DNA of 18,044 nucleotides from Nanobdellota archaeon. GTDB lineage: Archaea; Nanobdellota; Nanobdellia; SCGC-AAA011-G17; JAFCDX01. The notes below the pieces were generated by a model. It was not told the origin of the DNA, did no database searches, and saw only the letters and a list, made by a program, of their open reading frames with translations. This document shows positions 7,502 to 15,526 of this stretch, piece after piece (the first letter of the stretch is position 1; every line of letters starts with the position of its first letter). Where the stretch lies: NCBI GenBank assembly GCA_018816585.1, contig JAHIVQ010000023.1, forward strand, positions 1 to 18,044. The letters are read 5' to 3'. The translations under genes were made by a program, and so were the position numbers.

Positions 7502-7511
7502 TATTTATAAA
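7502..7511 (-). promoter_or_regulatory. TATA box for the GT2/SPASM operon
   Basis: On the minus strand this reads TTTATAAATA, centred about 25 nt before the ATG at 7482. It is separate from the plus-strand promoter in the same 79-bp divergent gap (7483-7561). Confidence 0.6.
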
Positions 7512-7534
7512 ATAATCGGTGGGATAGAAAATTA

Positions 7535-7542
7535 TTTAAATT
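7535..7542 (+). promoter_or_regulatory. TATA box for radical SAM copy 2
   Basis: TTTAAATT centred about 24 nt upstream of the ATG at 7562, preceded by GAAAATTA. It leaves no space for a leader, like the other promoters here. Confidence 0.55.
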
Positions 7543-7561
7543 ATATTCCGAAAAAATCTCT

Positions 7562-8965
7562 ATGAAAGTATTGCTTATAACCCCTCCATATGATTTTATT
7601 AAAGAAGGATTTGGTTCTAAAAGCAATATAAAAGTTGGACAATTACCTAATCTAGGCCTTTGCTATATAGGAGCTATCCTGGAAAAAAATGGTCATTCTG
7701 TAAAAATATTAGATGCACAAGCAAGTAATTTATCTTGTGAAGAAACTGCAAAAGAAGTAAAAAGATTGGATTATGATTTAATTGGTATATCTGTTACAAA
7801 TGCACATTATAAAGAAATAAAAAATTTAATCCCTCTAATCAGAAAAAATTTTAATGGAAAAATTGTTTTAGGAGGACCCCATGTTAGTTGTTTTCCAGAA
7901 AAAATATTAGAGGAAAATCCAGGAATAGATATTTCTGTAATAGGAGAAGGAGAAATAACTATAGTAGAAATAATTGAAGCTATAGAAAATAAGAAATCCT
8001 TATCTAATATAAAAGGAATAGCATACAAAGAAGATAAAAAGATTATATTAACTGAGAAAAGGCCAACATTAATGAAATTAGATGACCTACCAAACCCAGC
8101 ATGGCATTTATTAAACTTTAATTTATATTGTCCTTTACCAGATCAATATAAGAAAAAACCAGCAATATCAATGATTACATCTAGAGGTTGTACATGGAAA
8201 AAATGTGCGTTCTGTTTTGAAGCAGGAGTTAATTCTAAAGTATATAGAAGGCATAGTCCTGAAAGAATAATTGAAAATATAATTTTATTGCAAAATCAAT
8301 ATGGAATAAAAGAAATTGATTTCTTAGATGATGAATTTTTAATAAACGAATCTTGGATAGAAAGATTCTCTAATTTAATTAAAGAGAATAATATAAAGTT
8401 ATCTTGGTCTGCATTTGGAAGAGTAGATCACGTTACAGATAGGATGTTAAAACTAGCTAAAGAGTCTGGTTGTTGGGGTGTTTATTTTGGATTCGAGACA
8501 GGAGACGAAGAATTATTGAAAGTTGTAAATAAAGGAACAACCTTAGAGCAGGCAAGAAAAGCTTGTGAATGGTGCCATAAACACAAAATAGAGATAAGGG
8601 GCTCCTTTATGTTAGGTCTACCAGGTGAAACTCCTGAAAAGGCGATGAAAACAATTAACTTTGCAATAGAATTAGGACTAAACACTGCAGCATTTAGATT
8701 AACTTATCCTGAATATGGAACAAAACTTTATGAAACTGCAATAAAAGAAGGTAAATTAATAGAAGGCTGGCAAAAAATGACAGAAGTTTCATATATACCA
8801 AATGGATATAAAAATGCAGATGAATTAAGGAATATACAAAAATTAGCATTCAGAAAATTTTACTTTAGACCCACTTATATTTTAAATAGGATTATATCTA
8901 TAAGATCTTTTAATGATTTAAAAAGAAACTATGATGGATTGAAATTTCTATTAGGAATATTTTAA
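7562..8965 (+). CDS. Cobalamin-binding-domain radical SAM enzyme, copy 2, with CX4CX2C motif
   Basis: A 467-residue protein of the same architecture as the copy at 3683. The B12-type Rossmann domain has LPNLGLCYIGA (28-38), LGGPHVS (103-109) and GEGE (128-131). The barrel follows a LPNPAWHLL linker (177-184) and has FETGDEELL (311-319), LDDEFL (255-260) and LGLPGET (351-357). The cluster motif reads C210-T-W-K-K-C215-A-F-C218, which is CX4CX2C rather than the CX3CX2C of the other four radical SAM proteins here; the extra residue falls at two AAA codons. The C-terminus has RKFYFRPTYILNR, shared in pattern with the copies at 14147 and 15523 and typical of this family. Reaction and substrate are unknown; a lipid or glycan modification is inferred from context. 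It has its own TATA box and a 39-nt gap to the next gene. Confidence 0.87.
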   Translation: MKVLLITPPYDFIKEGFGSKSNIKVGQLPNLGLCYIGAILEKNGHSVKILDAQASNLSCEETAKEVKRLDYDLIGISVTNAHYKEIKNLIPLIRKNFNGKIVLGGPHVSCFPEKILEENPGIDISVIGEGEITIVEIIEAIENKKSLSNIKGIAYKEDKKIILTEKRPTLMKLDDLPNPAWHLLNFNLYCPLPDQYKKKPAISMITSRGCTWKKCAFCFEAGVNSKVYRRHSPERIIENIILLQNQYGIKEIDFLDDEFLINESWIERFSNLIKENNIKLSWSAFGRVDHVTDRMLKLAKESGCWGVYFGFETGDEELLKVVNKGTTLEQARKACEWCHKHKIEIRGSFMLGLPGETPEKAMKTINFAIELGLNTAAFRLTYPEYGTKLYETAIKEGKLIEGWQKMTEVSYIPNGYKNADELRNIQKLAFRKFYFRPTYILNRIISIRSFNDLKRNYDGLKFLLGIF

Positions 8966-8971
8966 GACTAA

Positions 8972-8985
8972 TTAAATATATAAAT
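8972..8985 (+). promoter_or_regulatory. TATA box for the GT39 operon
   Basis: TTAAATATATAAAT in the 39-nt gap after radical SAM copy 2, centred about 26 nt before the ATG at 9005. The gap is otherwise A-rich with no Shine-Dalgarno. It suggests that the GT39 operon has its own start even though read-through from 7562 is possible. Confidence 0.6.
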
Positions 8986-9004
8986 AACAAAAATAAAAAA
9001 TAAT

Positions 9005-11113
9005 ATGGAAAATAAAAGCATTTCAAATAAGATAATAGAATTCATCTTTTCTGATGATTATCGAAAATATCTAATTCTTTTTATAATTATTGGGGGAATT
9101 TTACGATATTTATTAGTTAATAGTATCTCTTTTCTTGGTGATGAAATGGTTCATGGACCACATGCAATCAACATTTTATCCACTAATAAAATAGGTACAA
9201 TGGTGCAATCAACATTATGGTTTTATTTAACAGATATTTCATATCATATATTTGGAGTAACTGCTTTTGCATCAAGATTTTTAAGCTTCTTTTTTGGGAT
9301 ATTATCAATAATAGCAATTTATTTGGTAGCTAAGGAATTATTCAGCAAGAAAGTAGCGATTATAGCATCATTTTTACTGGCGATTTCCCCATTTACTATA
9401 AGGTATACCTTGATTGAAATGGATATAGCAATGATGTTCTTTGTTTTATTAGCACTCTATTTTTTTATAAAAGAATTGAAGAAAGATAGATTATCTTATT
9501 TAGCTGCATTTTTTTTAGGTATTGCAGCATTAATTAAATCTATAGCCTTATTCTTTGCATTAGGTTTTGGTATAGCCTATATTTATTATAAATATAAAAC
9601 TGCAGAGAATAAAAAAGAGATATTAAAGGTAAAAGATTGGAAACAAGGAATAAAATTTATTTTAATTATATTACTTATATTTAGCCCAATAATAATCTAT
9701 AATGTATTATTATACCAAGACAAGGGAGTAGTAGATGTAATGTTTGCTAAATTCCTTAATATTAATAAAGAAATGTATTCTGGTCAATTGGGATATGATG
9801 AAGGATTTTCTATTATTAATCTGTTTGTAGGTGCGTTTAATATGATTAAAAATGCTTTTCTAATATTAGATCCAATTATACTTTTATTGGGAATATTAGG
9901 TATTATCTTAATTTATATAAACAAACAAAACATACTATGGAAAGAATTAATTGTAATAATAATGATAGTTCCATTTTTAATACAAAGTGGTTCAGCTCTA
10001 TTAACTACTCATTTTGTTAGTTATATCCCTCTATTGGCAATTTTTGCTTCCTCTTCTTTAGTATTTATAGAAGAAAAAATTAAACATCAATACAAAAACA
10101 TTTTATTAATTTCTTTAGTAATAATTTTTATCTTAAATATATTCTTTATACCTCTTGGAGAACCATTAATAAATAGTTTAACAACAAAAAGTGCCAACAT
10201 ACAAATGCGCGATTATGCTATTACAAATATAGAAAATAATGCTATTGTCTTTGTAGATTCTAGAACATATCGTGGAAGAATAGCTTGGATATTTAATGAT
10301 AAATTTTATTTGGAATCTGGTTTATTAGGAGATTTTAATAATAATCTGGATAAAATGGGTGGTAATAATGAATCAGCTCCTGCATATTTTATAGAATGTG
10401 CTATAGATGACTGTGGTTGGGGAACTGTAACTAACGACGCATTCAATCAATCTATGGAAGGAGTTTCTGATTTTTTTAAACAAAATGCACAACTAGTTGG
10501 TACATTATATGGTGGAGGAGGATATAATGAAATAACAGGAGTACCTTATTATAATATCTATAAAACTGAGGTAGTAATTAAACCAGGAATTTATGAATAT
10601 GTACAAAGTACACATGATTGGTTCTATTATCCTCTAAGATATTTAAAGGACTCATATGATGATTATAAAATACATGGATTTATGTATAGAATAATTGATT
10701 TAATTGGGCATATAATTCTTTATTTTGCAATAATAATATCAATATTAACTCCTATCTATTTAATATATTTATTGAAAAAAGACAATGAAGAAGCAGAACA
10801 GAAAGATTTCATTATAAATAAGGAGGTAGTTAAAAATAATATTAATTATAAGAAATATATTATCTATTTAATCCTAATATTAATTATATTTGCTTCTTTT
10901 GGATTTTATATTTATAATATAAATAGAACAACAATGATTAATCAGTGTGAATCTATAGGATTAAACTTATACCATTATGGAACCGGAGAAGTATACTGTC
11001 TGAATAATACAGATAATTCATTCAGAGCATTTTATTATATAGGGGAGGGTTTAAAATATAAGGTAACCAAAGAAATGCCATTACATGATGAGTGGAGGTC
11101 TGGACTGACTTAA
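9005..11113 (+). CDS. GT39/ArnT/PMT-like (GT-C) membrane glycosyltransferase
   Basis: A 702-residue integral membrane protein. After the first helix (about 22-40) the extracytoplasmic loop contains FLGDEMVHGPHA with D46-E47, the DE motif that binds the acceptor or metal in PMT/ArnT-type GT-C enzymes. Further helices are at about 88-108, 117-131, 139-155, 163-180, 181-196, 217-236, 285-304, 312-330, 336-354 and 366-384. A soluble domain follows (385-560, with C464 and C470), then two more helices (563-589 and 618-638) and a 64-residue tail with C648 and C665. GT39 enzymes use polyprenyl-phosphate-linked sugars outside the membrane to glycosylate proteins or lipids. The next gene encodes a DPM1-like synthase that could supply the donor. 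The long C-terminal part is not a standard MIR domain and I do not recognise it. Confidence 0.85.
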   Translation: MENKSISNKIIEFIFSDDYRKYLILFIIIGGILRYLLVNSISFLGDEMVHGPHAINILSTNKIGTMVQSTLWFYLTDISYHIFGVTAFASRFLSFFFGILSIIAIYLVAKELFSKKVAIIASFLLAISPFTIRYTLIEMDIAMMFFVLLALYFFIKELKKDRLSYLAAFFLGIAALIKSIALFFALGFGIAYIYYKYKTAENKKEILKVKDWKQGIKFILIILLIFSPIIIYNVLLYQDKGVVDVMFAKFLNINKEMYSGQLGYDEGFSIINLFVGAFNMIKNAFLILDPIILLLGILGIILIYINKQNILWKELIVIIMIVPFLIQSGSALLTTHFVSYIPLLAIFASSSLVFIEEKIKHQYKNILLISLVIIFILNIFFIPLGEPLINSLTTKSANIQMRDYAITNIENNAIVFVDSRTYRGRIAWIFNDKFYLESGLLGDFNNNLDKMGGNNESAPAYFIECAIDDCGWGTVTNDAFNQSMEGVSDFFKQNAQLVGTLYGGGGYNEITGVPYYNIYKTEVVIKPGIYEYVQSTHDWFYYPLRYLKDSYDDYKIHGFMYRIIDLIGHIILYFAIIISILTPIYLIYLLKKDNEEAEQKDFIINKEVVKNNINYKKYIIYLILILIIFASFGFYIYNINRTTMINQCESIGLNLYHYGTGEVYCLNNTDNSFRAFYYIGEGLKYKVTKEMPLHDEWRSGLT

Positions 11114-11114
11114 T

Positions 11115-11816
11115 ATGAAATTATCAATAATCATCCCATTATATAATGAAAATGGAACAATAAAAGAACTTCTTAAAAGAATTAATGAGGTTAAACTAGA
11201 TAAAGAAATTATAATAATTGATGATTATAGTACAGATGGTTCAAGGGGATGGCTTCAAAAAGTTAAAGATAAAAATATAAAAAAAGTATTTCATGACAAA
11301 AATTATGGAAAAGGTATGGCAATAAGATCAGGCATAAAAGAAGTTACAGGAGATATTGTAATAATACAAGATGCTGATCTTGAATATGACCCAAATGATT
11401 ATTATGAATTAATTAAACCAATAGAAGAAGGAAAAGCAGAAGTTGTTTATGGCTCAAGATTAAAAGGGAATCTAATAAAAAATATGAAATCTAAACACTC
11501 AAAATCATATTATGAATATTATTATGGTGGAAGGATTTTAACAATACTTGCAAATATATTATATAATGCAAAAATAACAGACGAACCAACATGTTATAAA
11601 GTGTTCAAAACAAATGTAATAAAAAATATAAATTTAAAATGTACAAAATTCGAATTCTGCCCCGAAGTAACAGCCAAAGTAAGAAAAAAAGGTTATAAAA
11701 TTTATGAAATTCCAATAAAATATAATCCAAGAACTTTAAAAGAAGGAAAAAAGATAAAATTTAGAGATGGATTTGAAGCTGTCTGGACATTAATAAAATA
11801 TAGGTTTGTAAATTAA
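11115..11816 (+). CDS. GT2 polyprenyl-phosphate sugar synthase, DPM1-like
   Basis: A compact 233-residue GT-A enzyme. It begins MKLSIIIPLYNENGTI, with IIDDYSTDGS (34-43), KNYGKGMAIRSGI (62-74), the metal motif D86-A-D88, VYGSR (111-115), TDEPTCYKVF (155-164) and KFEFCPEVTAKV (178-189). This is the soluble DPM1 type of dolichyl-phosphate mannose synthase, without membrane helices. It transfers a sugar from GDP- or UDP-sugar to polyprenyl phosphate at the inner face of the membrane. It follows the GT39 gene with one base between stop and ATG, which fits a donor-synthase and transferase pair. A GGAGGT at 11094-11099 lies 15 nt before the ATG, further than a normal Shine-Dalgarno. Sugar identity cannot be determined. 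Confidence 0.88.
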   Translation: MKLSIIIPLYNENGTIKELLKRINEVKLDKEIIIIDDYSTDGSRGWLQKVKDKNIKKVFHDKNYGKGMAIRSGIKEVTGDIVIIQDADLEYDPNDYYELIKPIEEGKAEVVYGSRLKGNLIKNMKSKHSKSYYEYYYGGRILTILANILYNAKITDEPTCYKVFKTNVIKNINLKCTKFEFCPEVTAKVRKKGYKIYEIPIKYNPRTLKEGKKIKFRDGFEAVWTLIKYRFVN

Positions 11817-11817
11817 G

Positions 11818-12714
11818 ATGGAATATATAAAATGTAATTTATGTGGAAGTTCAGAATATGAAGTAGTTCATAAAGGATTAAAGGATGAAAATATAGATTT
11901 AACAAAAAAATACACTTCTTCAAGCAATGTAATAGGAAATGATCAAATTGTTAGATGCAAAAATTGTGGTTTAAAATATGTAAATCCTAGACTAACTGAA
12001 AAGGAAATTGTTTCTGGTTATTCTGAAGGATCAGATGAATTATTTGTCTCACAAACAAGAGGGCGTGAACTAACTTTTAAGAAATCCTTGAAATTAATTG
12101 ATAAATATTCACAAAAAGGAAAAATATTAGATATTGGAACTGCAGGCGGATCTTTTCTAAAAGTAGCCAAAGATAAATTATGGGATGTAGAAGGTATAGA
12201 ACCAAACAAATGGTTATGTGACTGGGCACTTAAAAATTATGGAATAAAAATAAAGCAAGGAACTTTATTTGATAAAAAAAATAAATTTAAAGATGATGAA
12301 TTCGACGTAATAACTTTATGGGATGTTCTTGAACATGTTGCAGATCCTAAAAAGACACTTGAAGAATGCAACAAAATAATGAAAAAAAATGGCTTGTTAG
12401 TTGTCAATTATCCAGATATAGGAAGTCCTGTTTCAAAAGCAATGGGTAAAAGATGGATATTCTTGTTAAGTGTCCATTTATTTTATTTTGACAAAAAAAC
12501 AATTAAAAAGATTTTAAATGAAACTGGTTTTGATGTAATAAAGATAAAAAAGCACTTCCAAAGCTTAAGTCTTGGTTATTTAGTATATAGAATGCAGGCT
12601 TATAATAAATTTTTATATAAAATAGGGAATAGTTTTGTTAAATTATTTCATCTTGATAGTCTATTAATACCTTATTGGTTGGGTCAAACTCTTGTTTTAG
12701 CAAGAAAGAGATAA
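11818..12714 (+). CDS. SAM-dependent methyltransferase with N-terminal zinc ribbon
   Basis: A 298-residue protein. The N-terminus has two CxxC pairs, C6-x-x-C9 and C47-x-x-C50 (CKNCGLKYVNP), a likely structural zinc ribbon of the kind found in sugar and surface-glycan methyltransferases. The methyltransferase core follows: ILDIGTAGGSFL (103-114), acidic E128 in GIEPN, LWDVLEHV (167-174) and the HLFYFD segment (220-225) characteristic of Methyltransf_23-like enzymes. It probably methylates a sugar or glycan end. It is last in the GT39-GT2 operon, with one base between the previous stop and its ATG. It is not closely related in layout to the smaller methyltransferase at 5100. Confidence 0.87.
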   Translation: MEYIKCNLCGSSEYEVVHKGLKDENIDLTKKYTSSSNVIGNDQIVRCKNCGLKYVNPRLTEKEIVSGYSEGSDELFVSQTRGRELTFKKSLKLIDKYSQKGKILDIGTAGGSFLKVAKDKLWDVEGIEPNKWLCDWALKNYGIKIKQGTLFDKKNKFKDDEFDVITLWDVLEHVADPKKTLEECNKIMKKNGLLVVNYPDIGSPVSKAMGKRWIFLLSVHLFYFDKKTIKKILNETGFDVIKIKKHFQSLSLGYLVYRMQAYNKFLYKIGNSFVKLFHLDSLLIPYWLGQTLVLARKR

Positions 12715-12729
12715 TTAATTCAAAAAGCA

Positions 12730-12737
12730 TTTAAAGC
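12730..12737 (+). promoter_or_regulatory. Weak TATA box for the FAD oxidoreductase operon
   Basis: TTTAAAGC lies in the 42-nt gap, centred about 23 nt before the ATG at 12757. The match is weaker than the other boxes here. Confidence 0.4.
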
Positions 12738-12756
12738 TTATTTTTAACAAAATATT

Positions 12757-14145
12757 ATGAAAAATATACTAATTTTGGGCGGAGGATTAACAGGTTTAAC
12801 AAGTGCCTGGAAGCTTGCAGAAGCAGATAATAATGTAACTGTTATAGAAAAACAAGATAAATTAGGTGGAATTTCAAGCACCTTCAAGCATAAGAATTTT
12901 AATCTTGATTATGGTCCTCATAAAATATATACACAAATTCCTGAAATAATGAATGAAATCAAATCATTAGTCAAAGAAGAAAATCTATTAGAAATTGAAA
13001 AGAGGTCAAAAATATATCTAAAAGGAAAATACTATGATTATCCTATAGGATTAAAAGATATACTACTTAAAATGAATCCTCTAATAGGTATAAAAGCAGG
13101 ATTTTCATTTGGCTTAAGAAAAGCAAAAAATATTGTATACAAAAAAGAGATTTCATATGAAGATTATCTAACAAACAGATTTGGTAAAGGAATTTATGAA
13201 TTAGTTTTTAAGCCGTATGCAGAAAAAGTATGGGGTAATCCAAAAGAATTAGATAAAGAACTAGCAAGTATAAGAGTTTCTGTTCCAAGTTTAAGTGCTT
13301 TATTAAAAAATATGTTAATAAAGAAAAAAAATCCAGAAATAAGTGCAGATAAATTTTACTATCCAAAATATGGTATTATTAGTTTAGCTGAAGAGATGCA
13401 AGAAAATATTGAGATGAATAATGGAAATATTTTATTTAATTCTTATATAACAGAAATGAAACTAAATGATAATTTTATAGAAGAAGTAAAAATAAAAGAG
13501 AAAAGTAAAGTGAAGAAAATGAAACCTGATTTTATTATATCAACAATTCCAATAAAAGAGCTTCCAAAATTACTTAATGCACCACAGGAAATAATTGATG
13601 CTGCTGATTCATTAAAGTACAGGCCATTAATATTATTTTATATTGTTGCGAATAAAGATGGATTATTCAATGATAACTGGATATTTTATCCTGAAAAAGA
13701 TATAATCTTTAACAGAATATCAGAGCAAAAGGGTTTTTCCAAAGACATGATACCAAATGACAAAACTGTTTTGACAGTTGAAATAACATGTGATGCAGAT
13801 TCAGAATTATTTAAATTAAACAATAAAGAATTATATGAAAAAGTAATTGCAGATCTAGAAAAAGTAAATATTCTTAGCAGAAATGATGTTTCTGAATATT
13901 TCTCAGCAAAATTAAAAGATGTTTATCCTGTATATGATTTAGAATTCAAAAAGAATTTAAATATTATTTTAACTTACTTAAGTAATATACAGAATTTAAT
14001 AACTAATGGCAGGCAAGGTTTATTCAATTATAATAATATGGACCATTGTATAGATATGGGAATAAAAGCTGCACGTTATGTAATAAACAATAGTAATGAT
14101 TGGTATGAAAAAATTAAGGAATTTAATTATAAGATTGTAGATTAA
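12757..14145 (+). CDS. FAD-dependent oxidoreductase of the amine-oxidase/protoporphyrinogen-oxidase/UGM-like fold
   Basis: A 462-residue flavoprotein. The N-terminus has ILGGGLTGLTSAW (5-17; the dinucleotide motif G8-x-G10-x-x-G13), E31 ending strand 2 to bind ribose, and KLGGIS (35-40) then DYGPH (51-55). The central region has FKPYAEKVWGNPKEL (151-165), a feature of the PPO-like and UDP-galactopyranose-mutase-like flavoproteins of polysaccharide loci. The C-terminal FAD-closing segment is NGRQGLFNYNNMD (417-429) followed by a G-x-x-A-A helix. Family members oxidise or desaturate isoprenoids and porphyrins or isomerise UDP-sugars; here a carotenoid-desaturase-like or sugar-modifying role is equally open. 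It begins an operon with two radical SAM genes, one base from the next ATG. Confidence 0.82.
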   Translation: MKNILILGGGLTGLTSAWKLAEADNNVTVIEKQDKLGGISSTFKHKNFNLDYGPHKIYTQIPEIMNEIKSLVKEENLLEIEKRSKIYLKGKYYDYPIGLKDILLKMNPLIGIKAGFSFGLRKAKNIVYKKEISYEDYLTNRFGKGIYELVFKPYAEKVWGNPKELDKELASIRVSVPSLSALLKNMLIKKKNPEISADKFYYPKYGIISLAEEMQENIEMNNGNILFNSYITEMKLNDNFIEEVKIKEKSKVKKMKPDFIISTIPIKELPKLLNAPQEIIDAADSLKYRPLILFYIVANKDGLFNDNWIFYPEKDIIFNRISEQKGFSKDMIPNDKTVLTVEITCDADSELFKLNNKELYEKVIADLEKVNILSRNDVSEYFSAKLKDVYPVYDLEFKKNLNIILTYLSNIQNLITNGRQGLFNYNNMDHCIDMGIKAARYVINNSNDWYEKIKEFNYKIVD

Positions 14146-14146
14146 A

Positions 14147-15526
14147 ATGAAAGTTTTACTTGTTAAGGTACCCTCAGATATGCACGTAATATTACCTCCT
14201 ATAGGTCTTGGTTACTTAGCAGCATATTTAAAAAATAAAGTTAAAAATATTAATATTGCAATATTAGATTGTTTAAAAGAAAAATATGATCATAAAAAGT
14301 TTTCTGAATATATTAAAGAAACTAGACCTAATGTAGTTGGTATGACTGCATTTACAATGGAAATTGAATCTGCTATAAAATGTTGTGAAGAGATAAAAAA
14401 TATAGATAAAAATATTATAACTATAATTGGTGGTCCTCATGCATCAAATGATGCAGAACATGTTTTATGCAATGAAAATGTTGATTTTATATTTAAAGGT
14501 GAAGCTGAATTAGGATTTTATGAGCTTATAGAATCATTAAAAAATAAAAAAAGTTTCTCGAAGGTTGCAAATCTTGGTTATAAAGAAAAAGGAAAAATGA
14601 AATTCAATGAAATGAGATTTATTGACAATCTTGATGAAATTTCATATCCAGATTATGAATTAATGAAATTTTCTGAATACCCAAAAATGTATTTCATGAA
14701 AAAATACCCTTCTGCTCCCATATTAACAAGCAGGGGCTGCCCATTCTCATGTACTTTTTGTTCAGCAGGTAAACTCTCAGGAAAAAAATTCAGATATAGA
14801 ACACCAAAAAATATAATAGAAGAAATAAGATTTTTGAAAGAAAAATATCATATAAAAGAATTTGAAATATGGGACGATAATTTTTCTATGAATAAAGAGA
14901 GGGCAATGGAATTCTGTAATTTATTGATTAAAGAAAATATAAATCTTGAATGGTGGTGCCCTAATGGATTAAGAATAGAAACACTTGACGAGGAGTTATT
15001 AAAAAGAATGAAAGAGTCAGGATGTTATGCTATGGCTGTTGGAATTGAATCAGGATCAGAAAAAATACAAAAAGATATGAAAAAATTCCTTAATTTTGAT
15101 AAGGTAAGAGAAATAGTTAATTTAGCTCATAAGATAGGAATACGAACGCAAGGATTTTTTATAATAGGCTATCCAACAGAAACTAAAGAAGATATACTAA
15201 AGACAATAAAGTTTGCAAAAGAACTGCCTCTTGACAGGGCAAGCTTCTCATTATTCCAGCCGTTAGTTGGATCAGATATTTATGAATGCCTGGAAAAAGA
15301 AGGCAAACTTAAGGATATAAATTTAAATAAATGTGAATATTCAAAACCCTCAATACTACCTGAAGGTTTTAATGATATAAAAGAAGTAAAGAAATTACAG
15401 AAAAAAGCAATATTAGAATTTTATCTAAGGCCAAAGGTACTATCAAAATTTATTATTGAAAACCTGACAATAGATCAGTTAAAAGAAATAGGGAGCATGT
15501 TCAAGAAATATATACTAAACAAATGA
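14147..15526 (+). CDS. Cobalamin-binding-domain radical SAM enzyme, copy 3
   Basis: A 459-residue protein with the two-domain layout of the other copies. The B12-type domain has LPPIGLGYLAAYL (16-28), IGGPHAS (94-100) and GEAE (118-121). The radical SAM core has TSRGCPFSCTFC with C198, C202 and C205 (CX3CX2C), IWDDNFSM (241-248), and VGIESGS as the SAM-binding glycine-rich strand. The C-terminus has LEFYLRPKVLSK. No DXHXXG is seen; a D-M-H at 11-13 is followed by V-I-L, not the motif. It begins one base after the FAD oxidoreductase stop and overlaps the next radical SAM gene by 4 nt, so three redox enzymes are made from one mRNA. The paired arrangement hints at successive steps on one substrate, but this is inference. 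Confidence 0.88.
   Translation: MKVLLVKVPSDMHVILPPIGLGYLAAYLKNKVKNINIAILDCLKEKYDHKKFSEYIKETRPNVVGMTAFTMEIESAIKCCEEIKNIDKNIITIIGGPHASNDAEHVLCNENVDFIFKGEAELGFYELIESLKNKKSFSKVANLGYKEKGKMKFNEMRFIDNLDEISYPDYELMKFSEYPKMYFMKKYPSAPILTSRGCPFSCTFCSAGKLSGKKFRYRTPKNIIEEIRFLKEKYHIKEFEIWDDNFSMNKERAMEFCNLLIKENINLEWWCPNGLRIETLDEELLKRMKESGCYAMAVGIESGSEKIQKDMKKFLNFDKVREIVNLAHKIGIRTQGFFIIGYPTETKEDILKTIKFAKELPLDRASFSLFQPLVGSDIYECLEKEGKLKDINLNKCEYSKPSILPEGFNDIKEVKKLQKKAILEFYLRPKVLSKFIIENLTIDQLKEIGSMFKKYILNK

Noticed and set aside
7483..7626. 48-residue N-terminal extension of the ALG5/DPM1-like GT2 (frame open upstream of the ATG at 7482)
   Set aside because: It would overlap the divergent gene at 7562 and run through both promoters. 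The GT-A fold starts exactly at M49 (MDLSIIVPAY), and a TATA box sits 25 nt before that ATG.
14177..14194. DXHXXG-type cobalamin ligand motif in radical SAM copy 3
   Set aside because: D-M-H at residues 11-13 is followed by V-I-L rather than X-X-G and lies in the wrong part of the Rossmann domain.
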